Positions 6,306 through 10,821 of a DNA stretch of 10,821 nucleotides are shown piece by piece. The notes under the pieces were generated by a model. That model made no database searches and had not been told where the DNA came from. It saw only the letters and a list, made by a program, of their open reading frames with translations. Both the position numbers and the translations under genes were made by a program. The stretch comes from Actinomycetes bacterium (GTDB lineage: Bacteria; Actinomycetota; Actinomycetes; Actinomycetales; Dermabacteraceae). The stretch lies in the NCBI GenBank assembly GCA_023389045.1, contig JAEWEZ010000067.1, positions 1-10,821 of the forward strand, in the 5' to 3' direction. Position 1 is the stretch's first letter; each line of letters opens with the position of its first letter.

Positions 6306-6637
6306 CGCTGAGTCCTTCCGGTGACGTAGCGGTCGATCAGTCGGGAGACCTGCGCCCATTCCTCGCGCTTGGTGGCGAGAAGGTCGCGGCCCTCATCGGT
6401 CAGTTCGTAGTAGCTGCGGTTCTTGCCGCTGTCGGCAACCTGGTTGAAGGAGTGCAGCGCTCCTTGCTGTTCGAGACGCTTCATCGCGGTGTAGAGGGTG
6501 GTCTGCTTCATGGAGTACTCGCCGCCGGATCCGTCTTCGATTGCTTGGGAGATGGCGTACGGGTACGAGGGTTCGGGCTCGAGGATCGCGAGCACGATCA
6601 AGTCGATGTGACCGCGGATCGCATCTGCGCTGATCAT
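6302..6637 (-). CDS. PadR family transcriptional regulator
   Basis: This 111-residue protein has the PadR winged-helix fold: GHIDLIVLAILEPEPSYPYA at 9-28 (helix 1 and 2), QAIEDGSGGEYSMKQTTLYT leading into the recognition helix with TLYTAMKRLEQQGAL at 47-61, and the wing KNRSYYELTDEGRDLL at 72-87. The short C-terminal helix would mediate dimerisation. ATG at 6637 is preceded by GAAGGAGG; a TTG further upstream in frame is less likely. The gene overlaps the following membrane-protein gene by 4 bp, so they are made together. It probably represses its own operon through the three repeats at 6672-6713. Confidence 0.93.
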   Translation of the reverse strand: MISADAIRGHIDLIVLAILEPEPSYPYAISQAIEDGSGGEYSMKQTTLYTAMKRLEQQGALHSFNQVADSGKNRSYYELTDEGRDLLATKREEWAQVSRLIDRYVTGRTQR

Positions 6638-6671
6638 GTGCCCTCCTTCGGTTTCAGGAGCCCCGGCGGGG

Positions 6672-6713
6672 CCGTTATACGGCAACCGTACTACGGCTGC
6701 CGTAGTACGGCAA
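6672..6713 (-). promoter_or_regulatory. Triple 14-bp operator-like repeat over the padR promoter
   Basis: Three direct units of exactly 14 bp lie at 6672-6685, 6686-6699 and 6700-6713, each fitting CCGTNNTACGGCNN. Each unit is itself a short inverted repeat (CCGTA/TACGG). Units 2 and 3 together form a perfect 25-bp palindrome at 6686-6710 (CCGTACTACGGC, T, GCCGTAGTACGG). On the minus strand a good -10 hexamer TATAAC lies at 6679-6674 inside unit 1, so a bound protein would block the promoter. PadR is the obvious candidate. Confidence 0.75.
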
Positions 6714-6762
6714 GCGTTTTTTGAATTGGTGTTGACGTGCGTGTTTGGGTTCAGGAGAGGGC

Positions 6763-6798
6763 GACGGGCGGGCTTTCCGCCGGGAAAGCCCGCCCGTC
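6763..6798 (-). terminator. Hairpin after the glycine-rich ORF
   Basis: A perfect 16-bp stem (GACGGGCGGGCTTTCC and its complement) encloses the loop GCCG. It lies 20 nt past the stop of the minus-strand gene at 6818, upstream of the padR promoter. No T-run follows. Confidence 0.75.
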
Positions 6799-6817
6799 GA
6801 TGGCTTTGGATGGGTGG

Positions 6818-7252
6818 TTAGTCTAGGAGCGCATCAATCGCGGAATCGGCCGCTGTGGAGCCGAGGTAGCTGCCGATGAGATCTCCAGTTAGGCCTCCGG
6901 CGAAGCCGCCAACTGGCGCGCCTATTCCACCACCGACCGCTGTGCCGATAGTGCCGCCTGCCGCCAGGCCAAGCCCGCCACCTAGGAGGCTCCCTCCCAT
7001 CGACCCTAAGAGATTTGCAGTGCCGTCGAGCCCTGCTCTGCCGAGTCGCTCCCAGGTGTTCAAATCGCAGCGGTTGGCATCTTCTTTCCAGTGGCCGGCA
7101 GCAGCCAGGATGCCGGTGGATACGTCACCGACGACAGGGACAAACCCCGGGACGCCACCCTTGCCTAGGGCAAATTCGCCGAAGCGTTTTGCGAAGTTCC
7201 ACTGTCCGGCGAAGATGCCACCGCCAACGTCAGCCGCCCCCAAAAAAATCAA
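6818..7252 (-). CDS. Glycine-rich hydrophobic protein, probable frameshifted fragment
   Basis: I do not recognise a specific family. The frame opens after a TAG at 7277-7275 and has no ATG; the first start-like codon is TTG at 7252, giving 144 residues without a ribosome site. The region around residues 30-60 (PGFVPVVGDVSTGILAAAGH) followed by about 50 residues of glycine-zipper sequence (GGSLLGGGLGLAAGGTIGTA) resembles the pre-toxin or C-terminal hydrophobic part of WXG/LXG-type polymorphic toxins of actinobacteria. Just upstream, another frame starts at ATG 7307 and would join this one if one base were removed from the T7-G5 run at 7248-7237. Base composition is less GC-rich than in its neighbours. 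It could be a pseudogene, a sequencing error or a shifted gene. Confidence 0.5.
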   Translation of the reverse strand: MIFLGAADVGGGIFAGQWNFAKRFGEFALGKGGVPGFVPVVGDVSTGILAAAGHWKEDANRCDLNTWERLGRAGLDGTANLLGSMGGSLLGGGLGLAAGGTIGTAVGGGIGAPVGGFAGGLTGDLIGSYLGSTAADSAIDALLD

Positions 7253-7307
7253 ACCCGAAGAAGACCAAGGTGGCTAGAGCCAAGGTGAAACTGCCCCATA
7301 AGGTCAT
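7230..7307 (-). other. Probable true 5' end of the glycine-rich gene, in a different frame
   Basis: ATG at 7307 opens 25 codons with a hydrophobic core (FTLALATLVFFGFDFFGGG) and then meets TGA at 7232-7230. This frame and that of 6818-7252 overlap across a run of seven T and five G on the minus strand. Loss of one base there would give one continuous product of about 162 residues starting with a membrane or signal-like segment. No clear ribosome binding site precedes the ATG. Confidence 0.4.
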
Positions 7308-7368
7308 CGATTGGCTTGGACAACCTCACGATCACGTCTCAAGCCTGGGAAGGCCCGCGCCCGCGGCC

Positions 7369-7374
7369 TAGACT
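7369..7374 (+). promoter_or_regulatory. Putative -10 box of nrdF
   Basis: The hexamer is TAGACT. A start near 7381 would leave about 39 nt before the GTG of nrdF, with GAGG at 7411-7414 as the ribosome site. No NrdR-like pair is seen in the 100 bp upstream, unlike for nrdD. No good -35 is visible. Confidence 0.4.
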
Positions 7375-7419
7375 GGTTGGACCCGAACCGCACCCCACCG
7401 AGAGCACAGCGAGGCAGGC

Positions 7420-8388
7420 GTGAACGACCACCTGAAGACGTCGGTCCAGGCAATCAACTGGAACCGCATCCCCGACCCGAAGGACCTCGAGGTCTGGGAC
7501 CGGCTGACCGGCAACTTCTGGCTGCCGGAGAAGGTTCCGCTTTCCAACGACATCCAGTCCTGGAACCGTCTGCCCGAACTCGAGCAGACCCTGACCATGC
7601 GCGTGTTCACCGGTCTGACCCTGCTGGACACCGTGCAGGGCACCGTCGGCGCGGTCTCCCTCATTCCCGACGCACTCACCCCGCATGAGGAAGCGGTGTA
7701 CACCAACATCGCCTTCATGGAGTCGGTGCACGCGAAGTCCTACAGCCAGATCTTCTCCACCCTGTCCAACACGCGGCAGATCGACGAAGCCTTCCGCTGG
7801 AGCGAGTTCAACGAACCGCTGCAGAAGAAGGCCAAGATCGTCATGAGCTACTACCAGGGCGACGACCCGGAGAAGCGCAAGGTGGCCTCCACGCTGCTGG
7901 AGTCCTTCCTGTTCTACTCCGGCTTCTACCTGCCGATGCACTACTCCAGCCACGGCGAGCTGACCAACACCGCCGACATCATCCGCCTGATCATCCGCGA
8001 TGAGGCCGTGCACGGCTACTACATCGGGTACAAGTACCAGAAGGCCGTGGAGAAGGCCTCCCCGGAGCGTCGCCAGGAACTCAAGGACTACACCTTCTCC
8101 CTGCTCATGGAGCTGTACGACAACGAGGAGGAGTACACCGAGGATCTCTACGACCCGGTCGGCTGGACCGAAGAGGTCAAGACCTTCCTGCGGTACAACG
8201 CGAACAAGGCCCTCATGAACCTCGGGTACGAGGCGCTGTTCCCCTCCGAGGCCACCGAGGTGAACCCCGCGATCCTCGCCTCGCTTTCCCCGAATGCCGA
8301 CGAGAACCACGACTTCTTCTCCGGCTCCGGTTCGAGCTACGTGATGGGCAAGGCGGAAGATACCGAGGACGACGACTGGGACTTCTGA
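7420..8388 (+). CDS. nrdF: Class Ib ribonucleoside-diphosphate reductase, beta subunit
   Basis: NrdF carries the dimetal-tyrosyl radical cofactor that starts catalysis in NrdE, making dNDPs with oxygen present. The product has 322 residues, close to E. coli NrdF (319) and similar along its whole length. Metal ligands are visible as Asp70 (GLTLLDT), Glu101 and His104 (FMESVHAKSY), Glu161 (LLESFLFYSG), Glu195 and His198 (IIRDEAVHGYY); the radical tyrosine is Tyr108. The NrdE-binding tail ends in DTEDDDWDF. The GTG start is preceded by GAGG. nrdH, nrdI and nrdE are not in the window: the upstream neighbour is a divergent unrelated ORF and a hairpin closes the gene. nrdF is therefore a single-gene unit, as known for corynebacteria. 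Confidence 0.98.
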   Translation: MNDHLKTSVQAINWNRIPDPKDLEVWDRLTGNFWLPEKVPLSNDIQSWNRLPELEQTLTMRVFTGLTLLDTVQGTVGAVSLIPDALTPHEEAVYTNIAFMESVHAKSYSQIFSTLSNTRQIDEAFRWSEFNEPLQKKAKIVMSYYQGDDPEKRKVASTLLESFLFYSGFYLPMHYSSHGELTNTADIIRLIIRDEAVHGYYIGYKYQKAVEKASPERRQELKDYTFSLLMELYDNEEEYTEDLYDPVGWTEEVKTFLRYNANKALMNLGYEALFPSEATEVNPAILASLSPNADENHDFFSGSGSSYVMGKAEDTEDDDWDF

Positions 8389-8436
8389 TCCCCCCGAGAC
8401 TCGCGGGTGGCCTGAGGGTCGCCCAGGTGTGACGTG

Positions 8437-8467
8437 CAGGGCGCTACCAGCTATCGGTGGCGCCCTG
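8437..8467 (+). terminator. Terminator of nrdF
   Basis: A 12-bp stem (CAGGGCGCTACC with GGTGGCGCCCTG, one G-T pair) has a 7-nt loop and lies 48 nt after the nrdF stop. It is followed by TACTTATAAG, an A/T-rich stretch in this context. Confidence 0.75.
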
Positions 8468-8518
8468 TACTTATAAGCGTCAAAAATGCAAATACGTGAC
8501 CGTTCGGTTCGGCCGCTT

Positions 8519-8536
8519 CCGTCCGGACGGTAGCAT
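8519..8536 (+). promoter_or_regulatory. Palindrome and possible -10 box before the YeaQ/YmgE gene
   Basis: A perfect 12-bp palindrome, CCGTCCGGACGG, lies at 8519-8530 and is directly followed by TAGCAT at 8531-8536, a plausible TANNNT -10 box. The leader would be roughly 100 nt. A palindrome in the -10/-35 spacer is where a repressor would bind, but the protein is unknown. Confidence 0.35.
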
Positions 8537-8647
8537 TGTGTCCAATAGGGGCCGACAGCGGCCCCGCCGCTAGATACGCAGCGCCCACCATCATTGGCAC
8601 CGCGCATCACAGCTGAACCTCGACATCACACGAAGGAGCACCACGAC

Positions 8648-8932
8648 ATGGGCGTCCTCTGGGCGATCATCTCCTGGATCATCATCGGCGGCCTGATCGG
8701 CCTTCTCGCCCGCGCCATCATGCCGGGCAAGCAGGCCATGGGCTTCGGCGCCACCGTCATCCTCGGCGTGGTCGGCGCGATCGTTGGCGGCTTCATTGGC
8801 GGCCTCCTGGGCGGCAACGGCGTCTCCGGCATCATGAACAACCCCTGGAGCATCGGCACCATCCTCCTGGCCACCATCGGCGCCATCATCGTCATGGCGA
8901 TCTACGGCTTCCTAGCCAAGAAGGCCGACTGA
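8648..8932 (+). CDS. GlsB/YeaQ/YmgE family stress-associated membrane protein
   Basis: This 94-residue protein fits the small Transgly_assoc family: a first TM (VLWAIISWIIIGGLIGLLAR), the loop motif RAIMPGKQAMGFGATVILGV, a glycine-rich second TM (VGAIVGGFIGGLLGG) and a third TM (IGTILLATIGAIIVMAIYGF) ending in KKAD. Family members are small inner-membrane proteins linked to general stress; no enzyme activity is known. ATG at 8648 has GAAGGAG at 8632-8637, 10 nt upstream. An in-frame extension to 8594 lacks a ribosome site and is not family-like. The gene stands alone, with hairpins on both sides. Confidence 0.9.
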   Translation: MGVLWAIISWIIIGGLIGLLARAIMPGKQAMGFGATVILGVVGAIVGGFIGGLLGGNGVSGIMNNPWSIGTILLATIGAIIVMAIYGFLAKKAD

Positions 8933-8947
8933 TTTTCACAGTGAGCT

Positions 8948-8984
8948 GAGTCGGTTCCTACGGCGCGCATTCGCCAACCGGCTC
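8948..8984 (+). terminator. Terminator of the YeaQ/YmgE gene
   Basis: A 9-bp stem GAGTCGGTT/AACCGGCTC (one G-T pair) holds an inner GGCG/CGCC stem at 8962-8965 and 8972-8975. It begins 16 nt after the stop. A further GCCCGC/GCGGGC pair lies at 8990-9021. Confidence 0.6.
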
Positions 8985-9035
8985 TGCTCGCCCGCTGACT
9001 GTTCCCTGCCGCTTGGCGGGCACCGTTCGCGTCAC

Positions 9036-9068
9036 AAGCCGCCGCATCGGATACCGGTGCGGCGGCTT
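9036..9068 (+). terminator. Strong hairpin between convergent genes
   Basis: A 15-bp stem (AAGCCGCCGCATCGG with CCGGTGCGGCGGCTT, one G-T pair) has the loop ATA. It lies between the plus-strand gene ending at 8932 and the minus-strand yigZ ending at 9263, so it may act on either. The 8933-9262 interval has no gene; it holds these hairpins and the direct repeat pair at 9120 and 9213. Confidence 0.7.
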
Positions 9069-9119
9069 GCTGTATGGGGAGATAGGGGAGAGGGGCGCTG
9101 GTGAGAGGCGTCGGCGTAG

Positions 9120-9246
9120 GGCGGCAAGCCACCGTCGGCTCGACAACGCCGGGTGGCAGGTCCTGAGCAGCGAGGCGCCCGGCCCCGTCAGGCAGTGTGT
9201 TTCCAGCGCTGAGGCGGCGAGCCGCCGTCGGCCCCACAATGCCGGG
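9120..9246 (+). repeat. Imperfect 34-bp direct repeat, two copies
   Basis: Copies lie at 9120-9153 and 9213-9246, with 29 of 34 positions identical. Four of the five differences are transitions. Both contain GGCGGC-x2-GCC, then CCGTCGGC, then ACAA-GCCGGG. The second copy ends 17 nt from the yigZ stop. Both sit in non-coding sequence, so they may be a small dispersed element or a decayed duplication. Confidence 0.55.
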
Positions 9247-9262
9247 CAGCGAAACAGTCCCG

Positions 9263-9931
9263 CTACAGCGGAACCTCCATCATCTGCGAGCCAAGCACCC
9301 GCAGCTGACCCCGGCCCGAAGTCCACGCCGCCAGCTCCTCCTCGAGCGAGTCGAGCTCATTGGGCGGCACCACCACGTGAATCTGCGCGCCACCGGAGCC
9401 ATACTCCACATCGGTCACATCGCGGCCCGGCCGGGCCGCGCACCAGGTGCGCACATGGTTCTCGAGAGTGCCGACGAGATCGAACCCCACACTGATCTCG
9501 GCCCTGCGCGCCTCCCGCCGCTCCCGCATCAGCCCCTGCCCTCGGGCCTCCTCCACGGTCTCGGTCACAGCGCGACCATAGGTGCGGGTGAGCCCGCCAG
9601 CGCCGAGCTTCACCCCGCCGAAATACCGGATCACGATGGCCACGACGTCTTCCACGCCGGCCCCGAGAAGCGCCTGCAGAATCGGCATCCCCGCCGTGCC
9701 CGAGGGTTCCCCGTCGTCATTGGAACGGTGAACGGGCGCGGTGCTTTCTGTCGCGGCAAGCACCACTGCCGTGCAGTGATGCCGTGCGTCGGGATGCTCC
9801 GCGCGGGCCGCCCGGATCAGCGCTTCAGCCTCCTCGATCGAGGAGACGCGGTGCAGGCGGGTGATGAAACGGGACTTCCGCTCGACGATCTCGTGCTCGA
9901 CATCAGCGGCGAGGACGAGGGGAGCGGGCAT
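9263..9931 (-). CDS. yigZ: YigZ/IMPACT family protein (UPF0029)
   Basis: The 222-residue length is typical for YigZ. Early motifs are ERKSRFI at 17-23 and the HHCTAVVL segment near 51. The family signature is NDDGEPSGTAGMPIL at 71-85 and IRYFGGVKLGAGGL at 101-114. The second, ferredoxin-like domain follows (about 145-222). Bacterial YigZ proteins have the N-terminal fold of eukaryotic IMPACT; a role in translation or nucleic-acid binding is proposed but not settled. No Shine-Dalgarno sequence precedes ATG at 9931. A TAGACT box ends 7 nt upstream, so the mRNA is probably leaderless. The gene converges on the YeaQ/YmgE gene and diverges from tRNA-Lys. Confidence 0.95.
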   Translation of the reverse strand: MPAPLVLAADVEHEIVERKSRFITRLHRVSSIEEAEALIRAARAEHPDARHHCTAVVLAATESTAPVHRSNDDGEPSGTAGMPILQALLGAGVEDVVAIVIRYFGGVKLGAGGLTRTYGRAVTETVEEARGQGLMRERREARRAEISVGFDLVGTLENHVRTWCAARPGRDVTDVEYGSGGAQIHVVVPPNELDSLEEELAAWTSGRGQLRVLGSQMMEVPL

Positions 9932-9938
9932 AGGGGCA

Positions 9939-9944
9939 AGTCTA
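9939..9944 (-). promoter_or_regulatory. Putative -10 box of yigZ (leaderless)
   Basis: On the minus strand this reads TAGACT, with 7 nt to the ATG at 9931. The expected transcription start coincides with the start codon. Confidence 0.5.
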
Positions 9945-10055
9945 GGTGGTCCCGACGGGGCGGGCTTGGCGTGCGGGGTGGGCGGGGGTGAGTGCCCCGA
10001 GTGGTGATGTGATCACACTGTGGCAGGCATAGCGGCACCACCCCGGCGCGGCGGG

Positions 10056-10061
10056 TAGACT
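10056..10061 (+). promoter_or_regulatory. Putative -10 box of tRNA-Lys
   Basis: The hexamer is TAGACT, giving a start near 10068 and a pre-tRNA leader of about 37 nt. The upstream -35 region is GC-rich without a clear hexamer. Confidence 0.45.
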
Positions 10062-10069
10062 ACGAAAGT

Positions 10070-10102
10070 CCCGTCGGGCCCGGCAACTGCACGGCCGACG
10101 GG
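10070..10102 (+). other. Hairpin in the tRNA-Lys precursor leader
   Basis: CCCGTCGG at 10070-10077 pairs perfectly with CCGACGGG at 10095-10102. The stem ends two bases before the first base of the tRNA. It would fold in the 5' leader that RNase P removes. Confidence 0.5.
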
Positions 10103-10104
10103 GA

Positions 10105-10180
10105 GGGCCTCTAGCTCAGTTGGCAGAGCATCGGACTTTTAATCCGCGGGTCGTGGGTTCGATCCCCACGGGGCCCACCA
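10105..10180 (+). tRNA. tRNA-Lys, anticodon TTT
   Basis: A 76-base cloverleaf. The acceptor arms GGGCCTC and GGGGCCC pair with one wobble. TA and the D-stem GCTC/GAGC follow, with AGTTGGCA as the loop. The anticodon loop is CTTTTAA with TTT at 10138-10140; its outermost stem pair (T-C) is a mismatch. The T-arm is GTGGG-TTCGATC-CCCAC. Discriminator A and CCA (10178-10180) are encoded. The antisense of tRNA-Lys commonly yields spurious peptides ending in GIEPTTRGLKVRCS, as seen here. Confidence 0.97.
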
Positions 10181-10241
10181 TCGCGGGCGTGTTGGGCGTC
10201 CGCATTTGCCGGAGTGGATTCTGCAGACAGTCGGCGAAAAG

Positions 10242-10260
10242 CGAGCCGGGTAGTGGCTCG
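10242..10260 (+). terminator. Possible terminator of tRNA-Lys
   Basis: CGAGCC and GGCTCG form a 6-bp stem around the 7-nt loop GGGTAGT, about 60 nt past the tRNA. No T-run follows. Confidence 0.3.
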
Positions 10261-10297
10261 GCATCGGACCCGGCCGGCGTCAGCCCCAGTCGCTCCA

Positions 10298-10371
10298 CAT
10301 GCGGTCGGCTCTGAAGCCCATCGGCACGGAACCCTGCGTGCCGCAAGGCCCGTCGGACCTCAAACCGCATG
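10298..10371 (+). repeat. Nested inverted repeat downstream of tRNA-Lys
   Basis: The outer arms are CATGCGGT (10298-10305) and ACCGCATG (10364-10371). The inner hairpin is GGCACG (10323-10328) with CGTGCC (10337-10342) around an 8-nt loop. The 10181-10497 interval holds no gene that I can support, only this structure and the hairpin at 10242-10260. It may be a structured RNA, a decayed element or chance in GC-rich DNA. Confidence 0.35.
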
Positions 10372-10497
10372 GGACTGGCACCCGCCTGCACCAACCGAGT
10401 GGCAGCCCCGTCTGAGACACCCCGAGTAGTGGGGCATCCGCCGGATAGGTAGAAAAGAGATCGCCTCGAGCCGGCCCGCCGTGGTGCACTGGGTTGC

Positions 10498-10821
10498 ATG
10501 ACCTTTACCGTGCGCCCCCTCGACATCGACAGCGACCACGACATCGCGGGAATCCACGCGCTCCGCTTGGCCCTCACGGAGTGGCACTGGGGAGTGAGTA
10601 CGCCGCGTCCGCTCGACGCAGTTCGCGAAGTGATGCGCTCCTCCGCACAGCACGAGATGCGCGTTCAGCTGCTCACCACCGTGCAGGACGGGGAAGAAAA
10701 AATCTGCGGGTACGTGCGAGTGAGCCTGCCGCAGCAGGACAACCTCAACCTGACCTGGCTCGACTATGTGCTGCGCCCCGAGGACTTCCGCACTGAGGTT
10801 GAGGAGGCGCTCGTCGATAAA
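10498..10821 (+). CDS. Probable GNAT family N-acetyltransferase, N-terminal part, cut by the window edge
   Basis: ATG at 10498 opens 108 codons without a stop up to the right edge. The translation begins MTFTVRPLDIDSDHDIAGIH, a GNAT-like first strand and helix. A central strand pair follows (QLLTTVQDGEEKICGYVRVS). The segment NLTWLDYVLRPEDFRTEVEE at about 84-103 is placed where GNAT proteins have the strand before the acetyl-CoA loop. The Q/RxxGxG/A loop itself would lie near the edge and is replaced here by DFRTEVEEAL, so the CoA site is not confirmed. This may be the degenerate half of a double-GNAT protein. Codon choice is typical of the genome. No good ribosome site is seen. Confidence 0.65.
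   Translation, partial: MTFTVRPLDIDSDHDIAGIHALRLALTEWHWGVSTPRPLDAVREVMRSSAQHEMRVQLLTTVQDGEEKICGYVRVSLPQQDNLNLTWLDYVLRPEDFRTEVEEALVDK

Noticed and set aside
5136..6311. 391-codon open frame on the plus strand
   Set aside because: Antisense to the six-TM protein gene, with charged low-complexity sequence and a start inside the 5113-5147 hairpin.
7339..8610. 423-codon open frame on the minus strand
   Set aside because: It is antisense to nrdF and also runs through its terminator hairpin; no recognisable domain.
9197..9991. 264-codon plus-strand frame
   Set aside because: Antisense to yigZ, which has full-length family motifs on the other strand.
10116..10577. 153-codon minus-strand frame ending in GIEPTTRGLKVRCSAN
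   Set aside because: The tail is the antisense translation of tRNA-Lys, a familiar annotation artefact; the rest has no recognisable domain.

Overview
The window looks like a chromosomal segment of a high-GC Actinomycetota. The coding sequences prefer G or C at the third codon position, and GTG starts are used for nrdD, nrdG and nrdF. Several genes have TANNNT -10 boxes about 7 nt before the start codon, the usual leaderless arrangement in this phylum. Product similarity suggests a facultative Micrococcales or Actinomycetales member. I cannot name a genus from sequence alone.

Layout. 1-256 (-): the N-terminal part of a YgbA-like (nitrous-oxide-stimulated promoter family) gene, cut by the left edge. 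257-1078: a long, unusual intergenic region. It holds two inverted copies of a 66-bp element, each with two ATATAT-centred palindromes and an asymmetric middle site, around a degenerate 24-28 bp tandem repeat. A tandem pair of NrdR-box-like palindromes and a C-rich, hairpin-rich leader follow. 1079-3714 (+): nrdD-nrdG, the class III (oxygen-sensitive) ribonucleotide reductase and its radical-SAM activase, overlapping by 4 bp. 3826-4909 (+): two small membrane proteins of unknown function that share a C-terminal YP-x-WLR motif. 4910-5261: a non-coding stretch with repeated GTCGG and a strong hairpin between convergent genes. 6637-5262 (-): a PadR-type repressor gene translationally coupled to a six-TM protein with a permease-prefix (HAAS-like) N-terminus, behind a promoter that carries three 14-bp operator-like repeats. 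7307-6818 (-): a glycine-rich hydrophobic ORF that looks like a fragment of a secreted or polymorphic-toxin protein and appears frameshifted in a homopolymer. 7420-8388 (+): nrdF, the radical-bearing subunit of the class Ib (aerobic) reductase, without nrdH, nrdI or nrdE beside it. 8648-8932 (+): a GlsB/YeaQ/YmgE family membrane protein. 9931-9263 (-): a YigZ/IMPACT family protein, probably leaderless. 10105-10180 (+): tRNA-Lys(TTT). 10498-10821 (+): the start of a probable GNAT acetyltransferase, cut by the right edge.

How it fits together. NrdDG supplies deoxyribonucleotides without oxygen and NrdF belongs to the aerobic enzyme, so the organism probably grows both with and without oxygen. 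The NrdR-like boxes tie nrdDG to dNTP-pool control. The duplicated element between the YgbA-like gene and nrdDG is placed so that each copy has the same orientation toward its own gene. This suggests a shared, unidentified regulator linking nitrosative-stress or anaerobic adaptation to anaerobic DNA precursor synthesis. That element is the most promising undescribed feature here.
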